Under the pieces are notes generated by a model. The model was not told the DNA's origin. It saw nothing but the letters and a program-made list of their open reading frames with translations, and made no database searches. From Nocardia asteroides (lineage in GTDB: Bacteria > Actinomycetota > Actinomycetes > Mycobacteriales > Mycobacteriaceae), in NCBI RefSeq assembly GCF_021183625.1, contig NZ_CP089214.1, forward strand, positions 620,001-684,000: a DNA stretch of 64,000 bases, written 5' to 3'. The translations under genes and the position numbers were made by a program. Below, one piece after another: positions 1 to 8,859 of this stretch (positions are counted from its first letter, which is position 1; each line of letters opens with the position of its first letter).

Positions 1-1167
1 CTAGAGCCGCTCGATGACGGTGGCGTTGGCCAGCCCGCCCGCCTCGCACATGGTCTGCAGGCCGTAGCGGCCGCCGGTCTGCTCCAGGTGGTTCACCAGG
101 GTGGCCAGGATGCGGGTGCCGGAGGCGCCGAGCGGGTGGCCGAGGGCGATGGCACCGCCGCGCGGGTTCAGCTTGGCCGGGTCGGCGGCGAGGTCGTGCT
201 GCCACACCAGCGGGACCGGGGCGAACGCCTCGTTCACCTCGTAGGCGTCGATGTCGTCGATGCCGAGCCCGGCGCGGCCGAGCACCTTGCGGGTGGCCGG
301 GATGACGGCGGTGAGCATGAGCAGCGGGTCGTCGCCGGTGACGGCGAAGGAGTGGAAGCGGGCGCGCGGGCGCAGGCCGAGCGCGCTCGCCTTCTCCTCG
401 CTCATGATGAGCGCGGCCGAGGCGCCGTCGGTGAGCGGGGAGGAGTTGCCCGGGGTGATCGACCACTCGATCTCGGGGAAGCGCGCCTTGTGCTCGTCGT
501 CGGCGAACGCGGGGCGGAGCCCGGCCAGCTTCTCGGCGGTGGTGCCGGGGCGGATGGTCTCGTCGGCGGTGAGCGTGCCCGCGGCGACGATTTCGTTGTC
601 GAAGCCACCGGCGGCGGCGGTCTCGGCGGCGAGGCGGTGCGAGCGGGCGGCGAAGGCGTCGAGGGTGTCGCGGTCCAGCTTCCAGCGCGCGGCCAGGATC
701 TCGGCGGCGGTGCCCTGCTGGATCAGCCCCTCGGGGTAGCGGTGCGCGAGCGGGGCGCCGTTGGCGTCCTTGCCCTGCGCGTTGGAGAACATCGGCGCGC
801 GGCTCATGGACTCGACGCCGCAGGCGATGGCGATGTCGTAGGCGCCGGCGATGACGCCCTGCGCGGCGAAGTGCGCGGCCTGCTGGCTGGAGCCGCACTG
901 CCGGTCGACCGTGGTGGCGGGCACCGATTCGGGCAGCCCGGCGGCGAGCGCGGCGGTGCGGGTGATGTTGAACGCCTGCTCGCCCGCCTGGGTGACGCAA
1001 CCGCCGATCACATCGTCGATCAGCGCCGGGTCGATGCCGGTCCGCTCGAGCAGCGTGGCGAGCACGCCCGCCAGCAGCGTGGCCGGGTGCACGTCGGCCA
1101 GCCCGCCTCCGGCTTTCCCCTTGCCGGACGGGGTGCGGACAATGTCGACGATGACTGCGGACGTCAT
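1..1167 (-). CDS. acetyl-CoA C-acyltransferase (thiolase)
   Basis: A 388-residue thiolase. It should cleave 3-ketoacyl-CoA with CoA (beta-oxidation) or run the reverse condensation in the cytoplasm. The nucleophilic Cys is C91 in DRQCGSSQQ, the His is H344 in ALGHPLGASGTR, and the second catalytic Cys is C374 in MCEAGG. Length fits the family. The start at 1167 is chosen because GAGGAG lies just upstream; an earlier in-frame ATG at 1209 would add 14 residues that do not look like thiolase. It resembles mycobacterial FadA-type degradative thiolases, but the substrate chain length cannot be read from sequence. The FHA gene starts upstream on the same strand about 100 bp away. Confidence 0.93.
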   Translation of the reverse strand: MTSAVIVDIVRTPSGKGKAGGGLADVHPATLLAGVLATLLERTGIDPALIDDVIGGCVTQAGEQAFNITRTAALAAGLPESVPATTVDRQCGSSQQAAHFAAQGVIAGAYDIAIACGVESMSRAPMFSNAQGKDANGAPLAHRYPEGLIQQGTAAEILAARWKLDRDTLDAFAARSHRLAAETAAAGGFDNEIVAAGTLTADETIRPGTTAEKLAGLRPAFADDEHKARFPEIEWSITPGNSSPLTDGASAALIMSEEKASALGLRPRARFHSFAVTGDDPLLMLTAVIPATRKVLGRAGLGIDDIDAYEVNEAFAPVPLVWQHDLAADPAKLNPRGGAIALGHPLGASGTRILATLVNHLEQTGGRYGLQTMCEAGGLANATVIERL

Positions 1168-1269
1168 GGCGGCTCCTCGCTCCGAGGCACTGCGTTTCGA
1201 TCCGAACACGCGAATGCCGATTAACTTACTGGCACTGTACGCGCCGCGGCCGCCGGTGCGGAAGGGTGC

Positions 1270-2499
1270 TCAGGACTGGTGCGGGGAGTCGAAGGTGCAG
1301 ACCCGGCCGCCGAGCAGCAGCTGGGTGCCGGGCGCGAGCGTCATGGGGTGGCCGGGGACGGCGCGGGTCCATTCGTGGTGGCCTGCGGCGCGCAGGTGGG
1401 TGCCGTTGGTGGAGCCGCCGTCGACCACGGTGACGTCCCAGGCGATGAGCCGGATCTCGGCGTGCGCGCGCGACATGCCGCCGGAGGGGTCGGCGATCCG
1501 GATGGGCCTGGCGCCGCGCGCGGCGACGGCCTCGTGGTGTTCGGGTTCGCGGCCGAGGACCAGGTCGCCGTCGAGGACCAGGGTCCGGCCGTCGTCGAGG
1601 AGCAGGATGCCGAGCGGGGGGCGCAGGCCGTCGGTGAGGCTGCGGCCGGGGTGGTCCATGGAGAGGCCGCAGACCGCGCAGTAGGAGACCCGCGGGTCGT
1701 TGAGGTGCCTGCGCGGGCACGGAAAGCCCTGCACGACGACGCCGCCGATGCGGTCGGCGGTCGGCGCGGGCGGGGCCGGGTTGCGGACCGCCTCGGCGGC
1801 GCTCGGGACGACGGTGTCCTCGAGGTCGGCGGGGATCAGGGGGCGCGGGGCGGTGGTGCGGCGGGGGTCGGGGCGCTCGGTCGGGGCATTGGCCTTGTCC
1901 AGCACGACGCCGGTGCGGAGCCGGGGTTCGGTCGTCGGCCGGAGCAGGGCGGGGCCGTGCCCGTCGCCGTCGGTCCAGAGCACCGCGGCGGCGCCGGGGA
2001 CGGTGCCTGCGCTCAGCCCGAACACCCCGCGCACCGGCAGGTTCTCGACCTCCCGCTCCGGCTCGTCGACGTAGAGCCCGATGCCGACCGCGGGCGCCGG
2101 GGTGACCAGCCGGTCGACGGTGAACCCGGCGTCGCGGCCGCGCAGGATCTCGGTGCGCCGCTCGGCGTCGAGCACCGCGCGCACCCCGCCGTGCAGGAAC
2201 ACCGCCACCCCGGCGCCGACCGGGGTGAGCACCCCGAACTCGACGCTCTCGGCGCCGGGGAGCCCCATGAGCCAGGTGGTGGCGAGCCGGGCGAAGGCGC
2301 GGCCGGGGTTCTCCGGGTCGTCGGCGGTGGCGGCGGCGATCAGCTCGAGTACCGCTCCGGTGTGCCGCCAGGCTCGCGAGATCGCGGTCACCGGGGTCTC
2401 CATGCGGTGCGCGACCACCGCGACGGCGCCGTCCGCGACGGCCACCACGTGCCGCCCCGGCACGACCTCCACCTGGGCGGTTCCCGCGAGGCTCCGCAT
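1270..2499 (-). CDS. FHA domain-containing protein
   Basis: A 409-residue protein. The C-terminal ~90 residues form a forkhead-associated (phosphothreonine-binding) domain, with a GR motif in LVLGREPE, an SRAHAEI core and GSTNGTH. A Cys/His cluster (FPCPRRH...YCAVCG) in the middle could bind zinc. The N-terminal ~230 residues are not recognised. FHA proteins read Ser/Thr-kinase phosphorylation in actinobacteria, so a signalling-adaptor role is inferred. A GAGGGGG Shine-Dalgarno precedes the ATG at 2499. The gene is divergent from the receiver protein at 2646, and the 146-bp gap between them holds a GC-rich palindrome. No transmembrane segment is evident. Confidence 0.85.
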   Translation of the reverse strand: MRSLAGTAQVEVVPGRHVVAVADGAVAVVAHRMETPVTAISRAWRHTGAVLELIAAATADDPENPGRAFARLATTWLMGLPGAESVEFGVLTPVGAGVAVFLHGGVRAVLDAERRTEILRGRDAGFTVDRLVTPAPAVGIGLYVDEPEREVENLPVRGVFGLSAGTVPGAAAVLWTDGDGHGPALLRPTTEPRLRTGVVLDKANAPTERPDPRRTTAPRPLIPADLEDTVVPSAAEAVRNPAPPAPTADRIGGVVVQGFPCPRRHLNDPRVSYCAVCGLSMDHPGRSLTDGLRPPLGILLLDDGRTLVLDGDLVLGREPEHHEAVAARGARPIRIADPSGGMSRAHAEIRLIAWDVTVVDGGSTNGTHLRAAGHHEWTRAVPGHPMTLAPGTQLLLGGRVCTFDSPHQS

Positions 2500-2614
2500 G
2501 CGCGCCCCCTCGCCGACGACGGTCCGGCAGTGCCGGAGCTGTTCTGAGCAAATGCTAGAGCACCGAGGGGGTTCGCACCCGGCGCGCCGGGCGATCCGGG
2601 CGAACCTGCCACGC

Positions 2615-2631
2615 GTCCGGCCGGGCCGGAC
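2615..2631. promoter_or_regulatory. 17-bp palindrome between divergent genes
   Basis: Perfect inverted repeat GTCCGGC-cgg-GCCGGAC in the shared upstream region of the FHA gene and the receiver-protein gene. It lies just before the -10-like box of the latter, so an operator role is possible. The GC-rich composition makes chance occurrence plausible. Confidence 0.3.
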
Positions 2632-2632
2632 G

Positions 2633-2638
2633 TACCAT
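2633..2638 (+). promoter_or_regulatory. putative -10 box of a leaderless promoter
   Basis: TACCAT (TANNNT form) ends 7 nt before the GTG start at 2646. No Shine-Dalgarno is visible. This spacing would put the transcription start at or next to the start codon. Confidence 0.4.
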
Positions 2639-2645
2639 TCCGGGC

Positions 2646-3050
2646 GTGGACGCTATCGCTCGCCCGCTTCGGGTCCTGGTCTACAGCAACGATGCCGACA
2701 CCAGGGAGCAGGTGATGACGGCCGTCGGCCGGCGGCCGTCGGGTGAGCTACCCGAGTTCTCGTATCTCGAGGTGGCGACCGGGGCCGTCGTGCTCGAGCG
2801 GGTCGATGCCGGGGACGTGGATCTCGCGATCCTGGACGGGGAGTCGGCGCCGATCGGGGGGCTCGGGTTGGCGAAGCAGCTCAAGGACGAGATCTCCGAC
2901 TGCCCGCCGGTGCTGGTGCTGACCGGGCGGGCCGATGACGCGTGGCTGGCCACCTGGTCGCGCGCCGAAGCGGCGGTGCCGCATCCCATCGATGCGTTCC
3001 GGTTGGTCGATGCCATCGTGGCGGTTCTCCGGGGGCGTAACGCCGCGTAG
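2646..3050 (+). CDS. orphan response-regulator receiver protein (Rv3143-like)
   Basis: A 134-residue stand-alone receiver domain with no output domain. An acidic pair lies in YSNDAD, the candidate phospho-acceptor is D64 in AILDGE, and the Thr switch is in VLTG. The conserved Lys before Pro is replaced: the motif reads VPHPID with H113 at the Lys position, so canonical phosphotransfer is doubtful. M. tuberculosis carries a comparable orphan receiver (Rv3143) next to its nuo operon, and the same neighbourhood is seen here. The start is GTG with a TACCAT box 7 nt upstream and no ribosome-binding site, so a leaderless message is likely. A link to respiratory control is inferred from position only. 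Confidence 0.8.
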   Translation: MDAIARPLRVLVYSNDADTREQVMTAVGRRPSGELPEFSYLEVATGAVVLERVDAGDVDLAILDGESAPIGGLGLAKQLKDEISDCPPVLVLTGRADDAWLATWSRAEAAVPHPIDAFRLVDAIVAVLRGRNAA

Positions 3051-3495
3051 TCCGGCTCCTGCCGATTCCGTAGCGACCGTCCTGCGCGCACGCGCCGATA
3101 TCGCCCGCTTCGCGCTCGACCGATTCGGTCGCGGGCCGAGGACGCCGCAGGCTGCGCTCCCTGCCGTGCCGACGCGTCAGCGAACATCGAGCGATCTATT
3201 CATGCGTGATCGACATGACTCACCCGGCCGCTCGGGCCGCACCGAACTTCTCGACTCCGTCGATAACGATCACGCCCCAACCTTGCGGAGCAGGCGACAT
3301 TACCCCCGCCGCGCTCATGAATCGCAGTCCCGAATTCGATCAAACCGCACCCCGCGAACCGAACCGGACACCACGCCCCGGTTGTACTCTGTGCCCTAGC
3401 TCACAGAGGCGTGGTGGCCCGCATAGCGGGCGAGCCCGAGCCGCCGCGCGGTTTCCCGCCGCCGACCCCAGCTCTCGAGGAGGGGAAGTGCCGTC
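3051..3495. other. 445-bp intergenic region, nuo operon leader
   Basis: No convincing gene. It is less GC-rich than its surroundings. It holds a 15-bp palindrome CGACCGA-t-TCGGTCG (3117-3131), the CRP-like palindrome at 3387-3408, a short GC hairpin GCCCGC-ata-GCGGGC (3417-3431) and the nuoA Shine-Dalgarno near 3477-3487. A TACTCT box at 3385-3390 overlaps the CRP-like site and could be a -10 element. A long leader with one strong palindrome fits a regulated promoter for the nuo operon. Confidence 0.6.
3387..3408. promoter_or_regulatory. CRP/FNR-family-like operator upstream of nuoA
   Basis: Perfect 7-bp inverted repeat CTCTGTG-N8-CACAGAG. Read as TGTGc-N6-TCACA, it matches 9 of 10 fixed positions of the CRP consensus TGTGA-N6-TCACA, which mycobacterial Crp also uses. 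It lies about 90 bp before nuoA and overlaps a possible -10 box, which would favour repression if the promoter is placed correctly. Binding is inferred. Confidence 0.55.
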
Positions 3496-3876
3496 GTGAA
3501 CACCGAACTGCCCGCCCTGGTTCTCGGCGGCCTCGCCGCCGGCTTCGCGATCTTCTCGATCGGGCTCGCCGCCGTGATCGGCCCCAAGCGCTTCAACCGG
3601 GCGAAGCTCGAGCCGTACGAGTGCGGGATCGAGCCGACCCCGCACGCGGTCGGCGGTGGTCCGGGAACGGCCGCGGGCCAGCGCTTCCCGGTGAAGTACT
3701 ACCTGACCGCCATGCTCTTCATCATTTTCGACATCGAGATCGTCTTCCTCTACCCGTGGGCGGTGCACTTCGACGCGCTCGGGGTGTTCGGGCTCGCGGC
3801 GATGGCGCTGTTCGTGCTGAACGTCTCGGTGGCCTACGCCTACGAATGGCGCCGCGGCGGACTCAGCTGGGACTGA
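3496..3876 (+). CDS. nuoA: NADH-quinone oxidoreductase subunit A
   Basis: A 126-residue membrane subunit of complex I with three hydrophobic helices. The family loop is present around [16 protein letters not shown], followed by [18 protein letters not shown], whose acidic residues help form the quinone/proton junction with NuoH and NuoJ. The start is GTG at 3496 with a GAGGAGGGGAAG-type Shine-Dalgarno. It is the first gene of the nuo operon, preceded by a long leader with a CRP-like palindrome. nuoB follows after 29 bp. Identification is secure from sequence and gene order. Confidence 0.97.
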   Translation: MNTELPALVLGGLAAGFAIFSIGLAAVIGPKRFNRAKLEPYECGIEPTPHAVGGGPGTAAGQRFPVKYYLTAMLFIIFDIEIVFLYPWAVHFDALGVFGLAAMALFVLNVSVAYAYEWRRGGLSWD

Positions 3877-3905
3877 GCGGCGCACCCGACTACCGAGGAC
3901 ACACC

Positions 3906-4460
3906 ATGGGTCTGGAAGAGAAACTGCCGAGCGGCTTCCTGCTGAGCACCGTCGAGGATCTGGCCGGGTACATGCGCAAGGGCTCGCTGTGGCCCGCGAC
4001 CTTCGGGCTGGCCTGCTGCGCGATCGAGATGATGGCGACCGGCGGCGGCAAGTTCGATATCGCCCGGTTCGGGATGGAGGCGTTCCGGGCGTCGCCGCGG
4101 CAGGCGGATCTGATGATCGTGGCGGGGCGGGTGAGCCAGAAGATGGCGCCGGTGCTGCGCCAGGTCTACGACCAGATGACCGAGCCGAAATGGGTGCTGG
4201 CCATGGGGGTCTGCGCCTCGTCGGGCGGCATGTTCAACAACTACGCCATCGTGCAGGGCGTTGACCACGTGGTCCCGGTCGACATCTACCTGCCCGGCTG
4301 CCCGCCGCGCCCGGAGATGCTGTTGAACGCGATCCTCGCGCTGCACGCCAAGATCCAGGAGACCCCGCTCGGGGTGAACCGCGAGGAAGCGGTGAAGGCG
4401 GCCGAGGCGGCGGCGCTGGCCTCGACGCCGACCATCCGGATGGAGGGGTTGCTCCGATGA
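3906..4460 (+). CDS. nuoB: NADH-quinone oxidoreductase subunit B (cluster N2)
   Basis: A 184-residue peripheral-arm subunit carrying the terminal 4Fe-4S cluster N2, which passes electrons to quinone. All four ligands are visible: the tandem pair C37-C38 in [10 protein letters not shown]103 in MGVCASSGG and C132 in [12 protein letters not shown] at 3906 is the only start that gives the normal NuoB N-terminus. The reading frame is open further upstream, but that stretch lies in the nuoA leader and is not NuoB-like. Its stop overlaps the start of nuoC by 4 bp (ATGA), which indicates coupled translation. Confidence 0.98.
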   Translation: MGLEEKLPSGFLLSTVEDLAGYMRKGSLWPATFGLACCAIEMMATGGGKFDIARFGMEAFRASPRQADLMIVAGRVSQKMAPVLRQVYDQMTEPKWVLAMGVCASSGGMFNNYAIVQGVDHVVPVDIYLPGCPPRPEMLLNAILALHAKIQETPLGVNREEAVKAAEAAALASTPTIRMEGLLR

Positions 4461-5401
4461 ACGCGCCACGCTCGGAATCGGAGTCGGGTGGGCGGGACGA
4501 CGCGAAGCCCGCGAGCGACCGGGTCTCCCCCGGCCCCGGATCGGACGGCCCCGACGCCGCGAAGGCCGCGAGTGCGCCGGCCGGTTCCGCCGCCCCGGCC
4601 GCCACGCCCAACGGTTCCGCCGAACCCGCATCCGATGCGACCGGCCGCGGTTCCGCCCCCCTGTCGGCGGGTGCCGACCCGACCCCCGGCGGCATCGACG
4701 CCGCCGCGACAGCGGGCCCCGAGGGGACCGTTCCCGAACCGGGCGACCCCGAGGTGATCGGTGTGCGGCACGGCATGTTCGGCGTGCGCGGCACCGGCGA
4801 CACCTCCGGGTACGGCGGGCTGGTCCGCCCGGTGAGCCTGCCCGGCGGCACACAGCCCCCGTACGGCGGCTGGTTCGACGGCGCGGTCGCGACGCTGCGC
4901 GCGGCGCTCAGCCCGGTGGCACTCGAGCAGGCGCTGGAGAAGGTGATCGTCTTCCGCGGCGAGCTCACCCTGCACGTGCACCGCGAGCAGCTGCCGCTGG
5001 TGGCGCGGGCGCTGCGCGACGACGAGGGGCTGCGCTTCGAGCTGTGCCTGGGCGTGAACGGCGTGCACTACCCGCAGGACGCGGGCCGCGAGCTGCACGC
5101 GGTCTACCAGCTGTCCTCGATCACGCACGGCTACCGGCTGCGGGTGGAGGTCGCGGCGCCGGACGCCGACCCGCACATCCCGTCGCTGTTCGAGATCTAC
5201 CCGACCACCGACTGGCACGAGCGCGAGACCTACGACTTCTTCGGCATCGTCTTCGACGGGCATCCCTCGCTGACCCGCATCACCATGCCGGACGACTGGC
5301 GCGGGCACCCGCAGCGCAAGGACTACCCGCTCGGCGGGATCCCGGTCGAGTACAAGGGCGCGCGGATCCCGCCGCCCGACCAGCGGAGGGCCTACAGCTG
5401 A
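4457..5401 (+). CDS. nuoC: NADH-quinone oxidoreductase subunit C, with extended N-terminus
   Basis: A 314-residue peripheral-arm scaffold subunit. The conserved NuoC core starts near residue 100 ([21 protein letters not shown]). It contains [30 protein letters not shown] and the signature [11 protein letters not shown]. The first ~100 residues are rich in Ala, Pro, Gly, Ser and Asp, look disordered, and are far longer than the ~20-residue tail I recall in M. tuberculosis NuoC. The ATG overlaps the nuoB stop (ATGA). The extension has no recognisable domain, and an internal start nearer the core cannot be excluded. Confidence 0.96.
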   Translation: MNAPRSESESGGRDDAKPASDRVSPGPGSDGPDAAKAASAPAGSAAPAATPNGSAEPASDATGRGSAPLSAGADPTPGGIDAAATAGPEGTVPEPGDPEVIGVRHGMFGVRGTGDTSGYGGLVRPVSLPGGTQPPYGGWFDGAVATLRAALSPVALEQALEKVIVFRGELTLHVHREQLPLVARALRDDEGLRFELCLGVNGVHYPQDAGRELHAVYQLSSITHGYRLRVEVAAPDADPHIPSLFEIYPTTDWHERETYDFFGIVFDGHPSLTRITMPDDWRGHPQRKDYPLGGIPVEYKGARIPPPDQRRAYS

Positions 5402-6738
5402 TGAACCACACCGATATCGACAATCGCCCGAAGCACGCCAGGCCCGAGGCCGAGCCGCCGATGGTGACGCTCGCCGGGCAGGACTGGGACCAGGTCGGCG
5501 CCGTGCTGGAGAGCGTCGCCGAGGAACGCATCGTGGTGAACATGGGGCCGCAGCACCCCTCCACGCACGGCGTGCTGCGGCTGATCCTGGAGATCGAGGG
5601 CGAGACCGTGGTGGAGGCGCGCTGCGGCATCGGCTACCTGCACACCGGGATCGAGAAGAACCTGGAGTTCCGCAACTGGACCCAGGGCGTCACCTTCGTG
5701 ACCCGGATGGACTACCTCTCCCCGTTCTTCAACGAAACCGCCTACTGCCTGGGCGTGGAGCGGCTGCTCGACATCACCGAGGCGATCCCGGAGCGCGCCA
5801 CGGTGGTCCGGGTGCTGCTCATGGAGCTGAACCGGATCTCCTCGCACCTGGTGGCGCTGGCCACCGGCGGCATGGAGCTGGGCGCGCTCACCGCCATGCT
5901 CTTCGGTTTCCGGGAGCGCGAGCTCGTCCTCGACGTCTTCGAGACGGTCACCGGGCTGCGGATGAACCACGCCTACATCCGCCCCGGCGGGCTGGCCCAG
6001 GACTTCCCGGACGAGGCCGTCACCAAGGTCCGCGACCTGCTCACGCTGCTGCCGAAGCGGCTGCGCGAGCTGGAGCTGCTGCTCAGCAGCAACCCGATCT
6101 GGAAGGCGCGCACCAAGGGCATCGGCTACCTGGATCTGACCGGCTGCATGGCGCTCGGCATCACCGGCCCGGTGCTGCGCTCGGCCGGGCTCCCGCACGA
6201 CCTGCGCCGCGCGCACCCGTACTGCGGGTACGAGAGCTACGAGTTCGACATCCCGACCGCGGCGGGCTGCGACTGCTACGGCCGCTACCTGATCCGGGTG
6301 GAGGAGATGAAGGAGTCGCTCAAGATCGTCGAGCAGTGCCTGGACCGGCTGCGGCCGGGCCCGGTCATGGTCGACGACCGGAAGATCGCCTGGCCCGCGG
6401 ATCTGGCGGTCGGGCCGGACGGGCTCGGCAACTCACCGCAGCACATCGGCAAGATCATGGGGTCGTCGATGGAGGGGCTGATCCACCACTTCAAGCTGGT
6501 CACCGAGGGGATCCGGGTGCCGGCGGGGCAGGTGTACTCGGCGGTGGAGTCGCCGCGCGGGGAGCTCGGGGTGCACATGGTCTCCGACGGCGGGACCCGG
6601 CCGTACCGGGTGCACTACCGCGACCCCTCGTTCACGAATCTGCAGGCGGTGGCGGCGATGTGCGAGGGCGGGCTGGTGGCGGATGTGATCGCCGCGGTCG
6701 CCAGCATCGACCCGGTGATGGGCGGGGTGGACCGGTGA
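5401..6738 (+). CDS. nuoD: NADH-quinone oxidoreductase subunit D
   Basis: A 445-residue subunit related to the large subunit of NiFe hydrogenases. With NuoB and NuoH it forms the quinone-binding pocket. Visible signatures are [14 protein letters not shown] (residues ~47-60, with the quinone-site His), the [10 protein letters not shown] loop and the C-terminal [12 protein letters not shown]. The ATG at 5401 shares one base with the nuoC stop (TGATG). An in-frame open stretch reaches back into nuoC but encodes no NuoD-like sequence. The stop overlaps the nuoE GTG (GTGA). Confidence 0.98.
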   Translation: MNHTDIDNRPKHARPEAEPPMVTLAGQDWDQVGAVLESVAEERIVVNMGPQHPSTHGVLRLILEIEGETVVEARCGIGYLHTGIEKNLEFRNWTQGVTFVTRMDYLSPFFNETAYCLGVERLLDITEAIPERATVVRVLLMELNRISSHLVALATGGMELGALTAMLFGFRERELVLDVFETVTGLRMNHAYIRPGGLAQDFPDEAVTKVRDLLTLLPKRLRELELLLSSNPIWKARTKGIGYLDLTGCMALGITGPVLRSAGLPHDLRRAHPYCGYESYEFDIPTAAGCDCYGRYLIRVEEMKESLKIVEQCLDRLRPGPVMVDDRKIAWPADLAVGPDGLGNSPQHIGKIMGSSMEGLIHHFKLVTEGIRVPAGQVYSAVESPRGELGVHMVSDGGTRPYRVHYRDPSFTNLQAVAAMCEGGLVADVIAAVASIDPVMGGVDR

Positions 6739-7454
6739 CCGAGATCCTGCTGCGGCTCTCCACCCGGCCCGACCCGTACCCGGAGGCGGTGCGCGAGCGG
6801 CTCGCCCGCGATGCCGGGGTGATCGTCGCCCGCTACCCGCACCCCCGCTCGGCGCTGCTGCCGCTGCTGCACCTGGTGCAGGCGGAGGAGGGGTTCGTCT
6901 CGGCCACCGGCATCGATTTCTGCGCCGAGCTGCTCGGGCTGACCGCGGCCGAGGTGACCGCGGTGGCGACCTTCTACTCCATGTACCGGCGCACGCCGAC
7001 CGGCGACTACCACGTCGGGGTGTGCACCAACACGCTCTGCGCGGTGCTCGGCGGGGACGCCATCCTGGCGCGGCTGCGCGAGCACCTCGGCATCGAGCAC
7101 GGGCAGACCACGCCCGACGGCGCGGTCACGCTCGAGCACATCGAGTGCAACGCGGCCTGCGACTACGCGCCGGTGGTCATGGTGAACTGGGAGTTCTTCG
7201 ACAACCAGACCCCGGATTCGGCGCAGGCGCTGGTGGACGCGCTGCGCGCGGGCGACCAGGTGGTGCCGACCCGCGGCGCCCCGCTCTGCCGCTTCCGCGA
7301 CACCGCCCGCATTCTCGCCGGCTTCCCCGACGAGCGCCCCGGCGCCCTGGACGGCATGGCCGGTGAGCCCACCCTGGCTGGTCTCCGGGTCGCCCGCGAG
7401 CAGGGCATGGCCGCACCCGAGCCACCCGCTCCCGGCGCGGAGGAGTCGCGGTGA
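6735..7454 (+). CDS. nuoE: NADH-quinone oxidoreductase subunit E (2Fe-2S)
   Basis: A 239-residue thioredoxin-fold subunit carrying 2Fe-2S cluster N1a in the NADH-dehydrogenase module. Ligands are C97 and C102 (CTNTLC) and C138 and C142 (CNAAC). The helical N-terminus contains [16 protein letters not shown]. The C-terminal ~75 residues after the Fe-S domain are Ala/Pro/Glu-rich and longer than in minimal NuoE proteins, as seen in other actinobacteria. The GTG start at 6735 overlaps the nuoD stop. nuoF follows after 40 bp with its own ribosome-binding site. Confidence 0.97.
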   Translation: MTEILLRLSTRPDPYPEAVRERLARDAGVIVARYPHPRSALLPLLHLVQAEEGFVSATGIDFCAELLGLTAAEVTAVATFYSMYRRTPTGDYHVGVCTNTLCAVLGGDAILARLREHLGIEHGQTTPDGAVTLEHIECNAACDYAPVVMVNWEFFDNQTPDSAQALVDALRAGDQVVPTRGAPLCRFRDTARILAGFPDERPGALDGMAGEPTLAGLRVAREQGMAAPEPPAPGAEESR

Positions 7455-7494
7455 CCGCGCGACCGAACCCCGCCGCTATCGAGGAGGGTCCGGC

Positions 7495-8859
7495 ATGACC
7501 GCGCTGACCCCGGTGCTGAGCGAGCACTGGGACTCCCCCCGCTCCTGGACGCTGGACACCTACCACGAGCACGGCGGCTACGACGCCATGCGCACCGCGC
7601 TCTCGATGGCCCCGGACGCGGTCATCGGGCTGGTCAAGGACTCCGGGCTGCGCGGCCGCGGCGGCGCGGGCTTCCCCACCGGCACCAAGTGGAGCTTCAT
7701 CCCGCAGGGCCCCGGCCCGGACGGCACCGTCCCCCCGCACTACCTGGTGGTCAACGCCGACGAGTCGGAGCCGGGCACCTGCAAGGACATCCCGCTCATG
7801 CTGGCGACCCCGCACGCCCTGATCGAGGGCGCGATCATCGCCGCCTACGCCATCCGCGCGAACCACGCCTTCATCTACGTGCGCGGCGAGGTGGTCCCGG
7901 TGCTGCGCCGCCTCCAGGCCGCCACCGCCCAGGCCTACGCCGCCGGCTACCTGGGCCGCGACATCCTCGGCTCCGGCTACGACCTGGAGCTGATCGTGCA
8001 CGCCGGGGCAGGCGCCTACATCTGCGGCGAGGAGACGGCGCTGCTCGACTCGCTCGAGGGCAGGCGCGGCCAGCCCCGGCTGCGCCCCCCGTTCCCCGCG
8101 GTCGCCGGGCTCTACGCCCGTCCGACGGTGGTCAACAACGTGGAGTCGATCGCGAGCGTCCCGCCGATCATCCGCAACGGCATCGACTGGTTCCGCTCGA
8201 TCGGCAGCGAGAAGTCCCCCGGTTTCACCCTGTACTCGCTCTCCGGCCACGTGGCCCGCCCCGGCCAGTACGAGGCGCCGCTGGGGATCACGCTGCGCGA
8301 GCTGCTCGGCTACGCGGGCGGCGTGCGGGCGGGGCACCGGGTGAAGTTCTGGACCCCGGGCGGCTCGTCGACGCCGCTGTTCACCGACGACCACCTCGAC
8401 GTCCCGCTGGACTACGAGAACGTCGCCGCGGCGGGCTCCATGCTCGGCACCAAGGCGCTGCAGATCTTCGACGAGACCACCTGCGTGGTGCGCGCGGTAC
8501 TGCGCTGGACCGAGTTCTACGCGCACGAGTCCTGCGGCAAGTGCACCCCGTGCCGGGAGGGCACGTACTGGCTGGTCCAGCTGCTGCGCCGGCTGGAGAC
8601 CGGGGACGGCACCGAAACCGACCTGGACACGCTGCTCGATCTCTGCGACAGCATCAACGGCAAGTCGTTCTGCGCGCTCGGCGACGGCGCGGCGAGCCCG
8701 ATCCTGTCCTCGCTGAAGTACTTCCGCGAGGAGTACCTGGAGCACCTGCGCCGCGGTGCCTGCCCGTTCGACCCCGCCGCGTGCACGGCATGGGCGGACG
8801 GCGGCTGGCAGAAAGCCGGAACGGACGCCGAACCCACAGCACAGCAGGAGACGCCATGA
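7495..8859 (+). CDS. nuoF: NADH-quinone oxidoreductase subunit F (FMN, NADH-binding)
   Basis: A 454-residue catalytic subunit that oxidises NADH on FMN and holds 4Fe-4S cluster N3. The glycine-rich FMN/NADH site is [13 protein letters not shown] followed by KWSF. A second signature is [20 protein letters not shown]3 ligands begin at C347 in [12 protein letters not shown] (C347, C350, C353), with the fourth Cys further on. ATG at 7495 is chosen because GAGGAGGGT precedes it and the family N-terminus begins here. Its stop overlaps the nuoG ATG by 4 bp. Confidence 0.98.
   Translation: MTALTPVLSEHWDSPRSWTLDTYHEHGGYDAMRTALSMAPDAVIGLVKDSGLRGRGGAGFPTGTKWSFIPQGPGPDGTVPPHYLVVNADESEPGTCKDIPLMLATPHALIEGAIIAAYAIRANHAFIYVRGEVVPVLRRLQAATAQAYAAGYLGRDILGSGYDLELIVHAGAGAYICGEETALLDSLEGRRGQPRLRPPFPAVAGLYARPTVVNNVESIASVPPIIRNGIDWFRSIGSEKSPGFTLYSLSGHVARPGQYEAPLGITLRELLGYAGGVRAGHRVKFWTPGGSSTPLFTDDHLDVPLDYENVAAAGSMLGTKALQIFDETTCVVRAVLRWTEFYAHESCGKCTPCREGTYWLVQLLRRLETGDGTETDLDTLLDLCDSINGKSFCALGDGAASPILSSLKYFREEYLEHLRRGACPFDPAACTAWADGGWQKAGTDAEPTAQQETP

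Noticed and set aside
3117..3131. 15-bp palindrome CGACCGA-t-TCGGTCG
   Set aside because: Short arms in GC-rich DNA are expected by chance several times in 64 kb, and there is no positional support. It is mentioned only in the intergenic entry.
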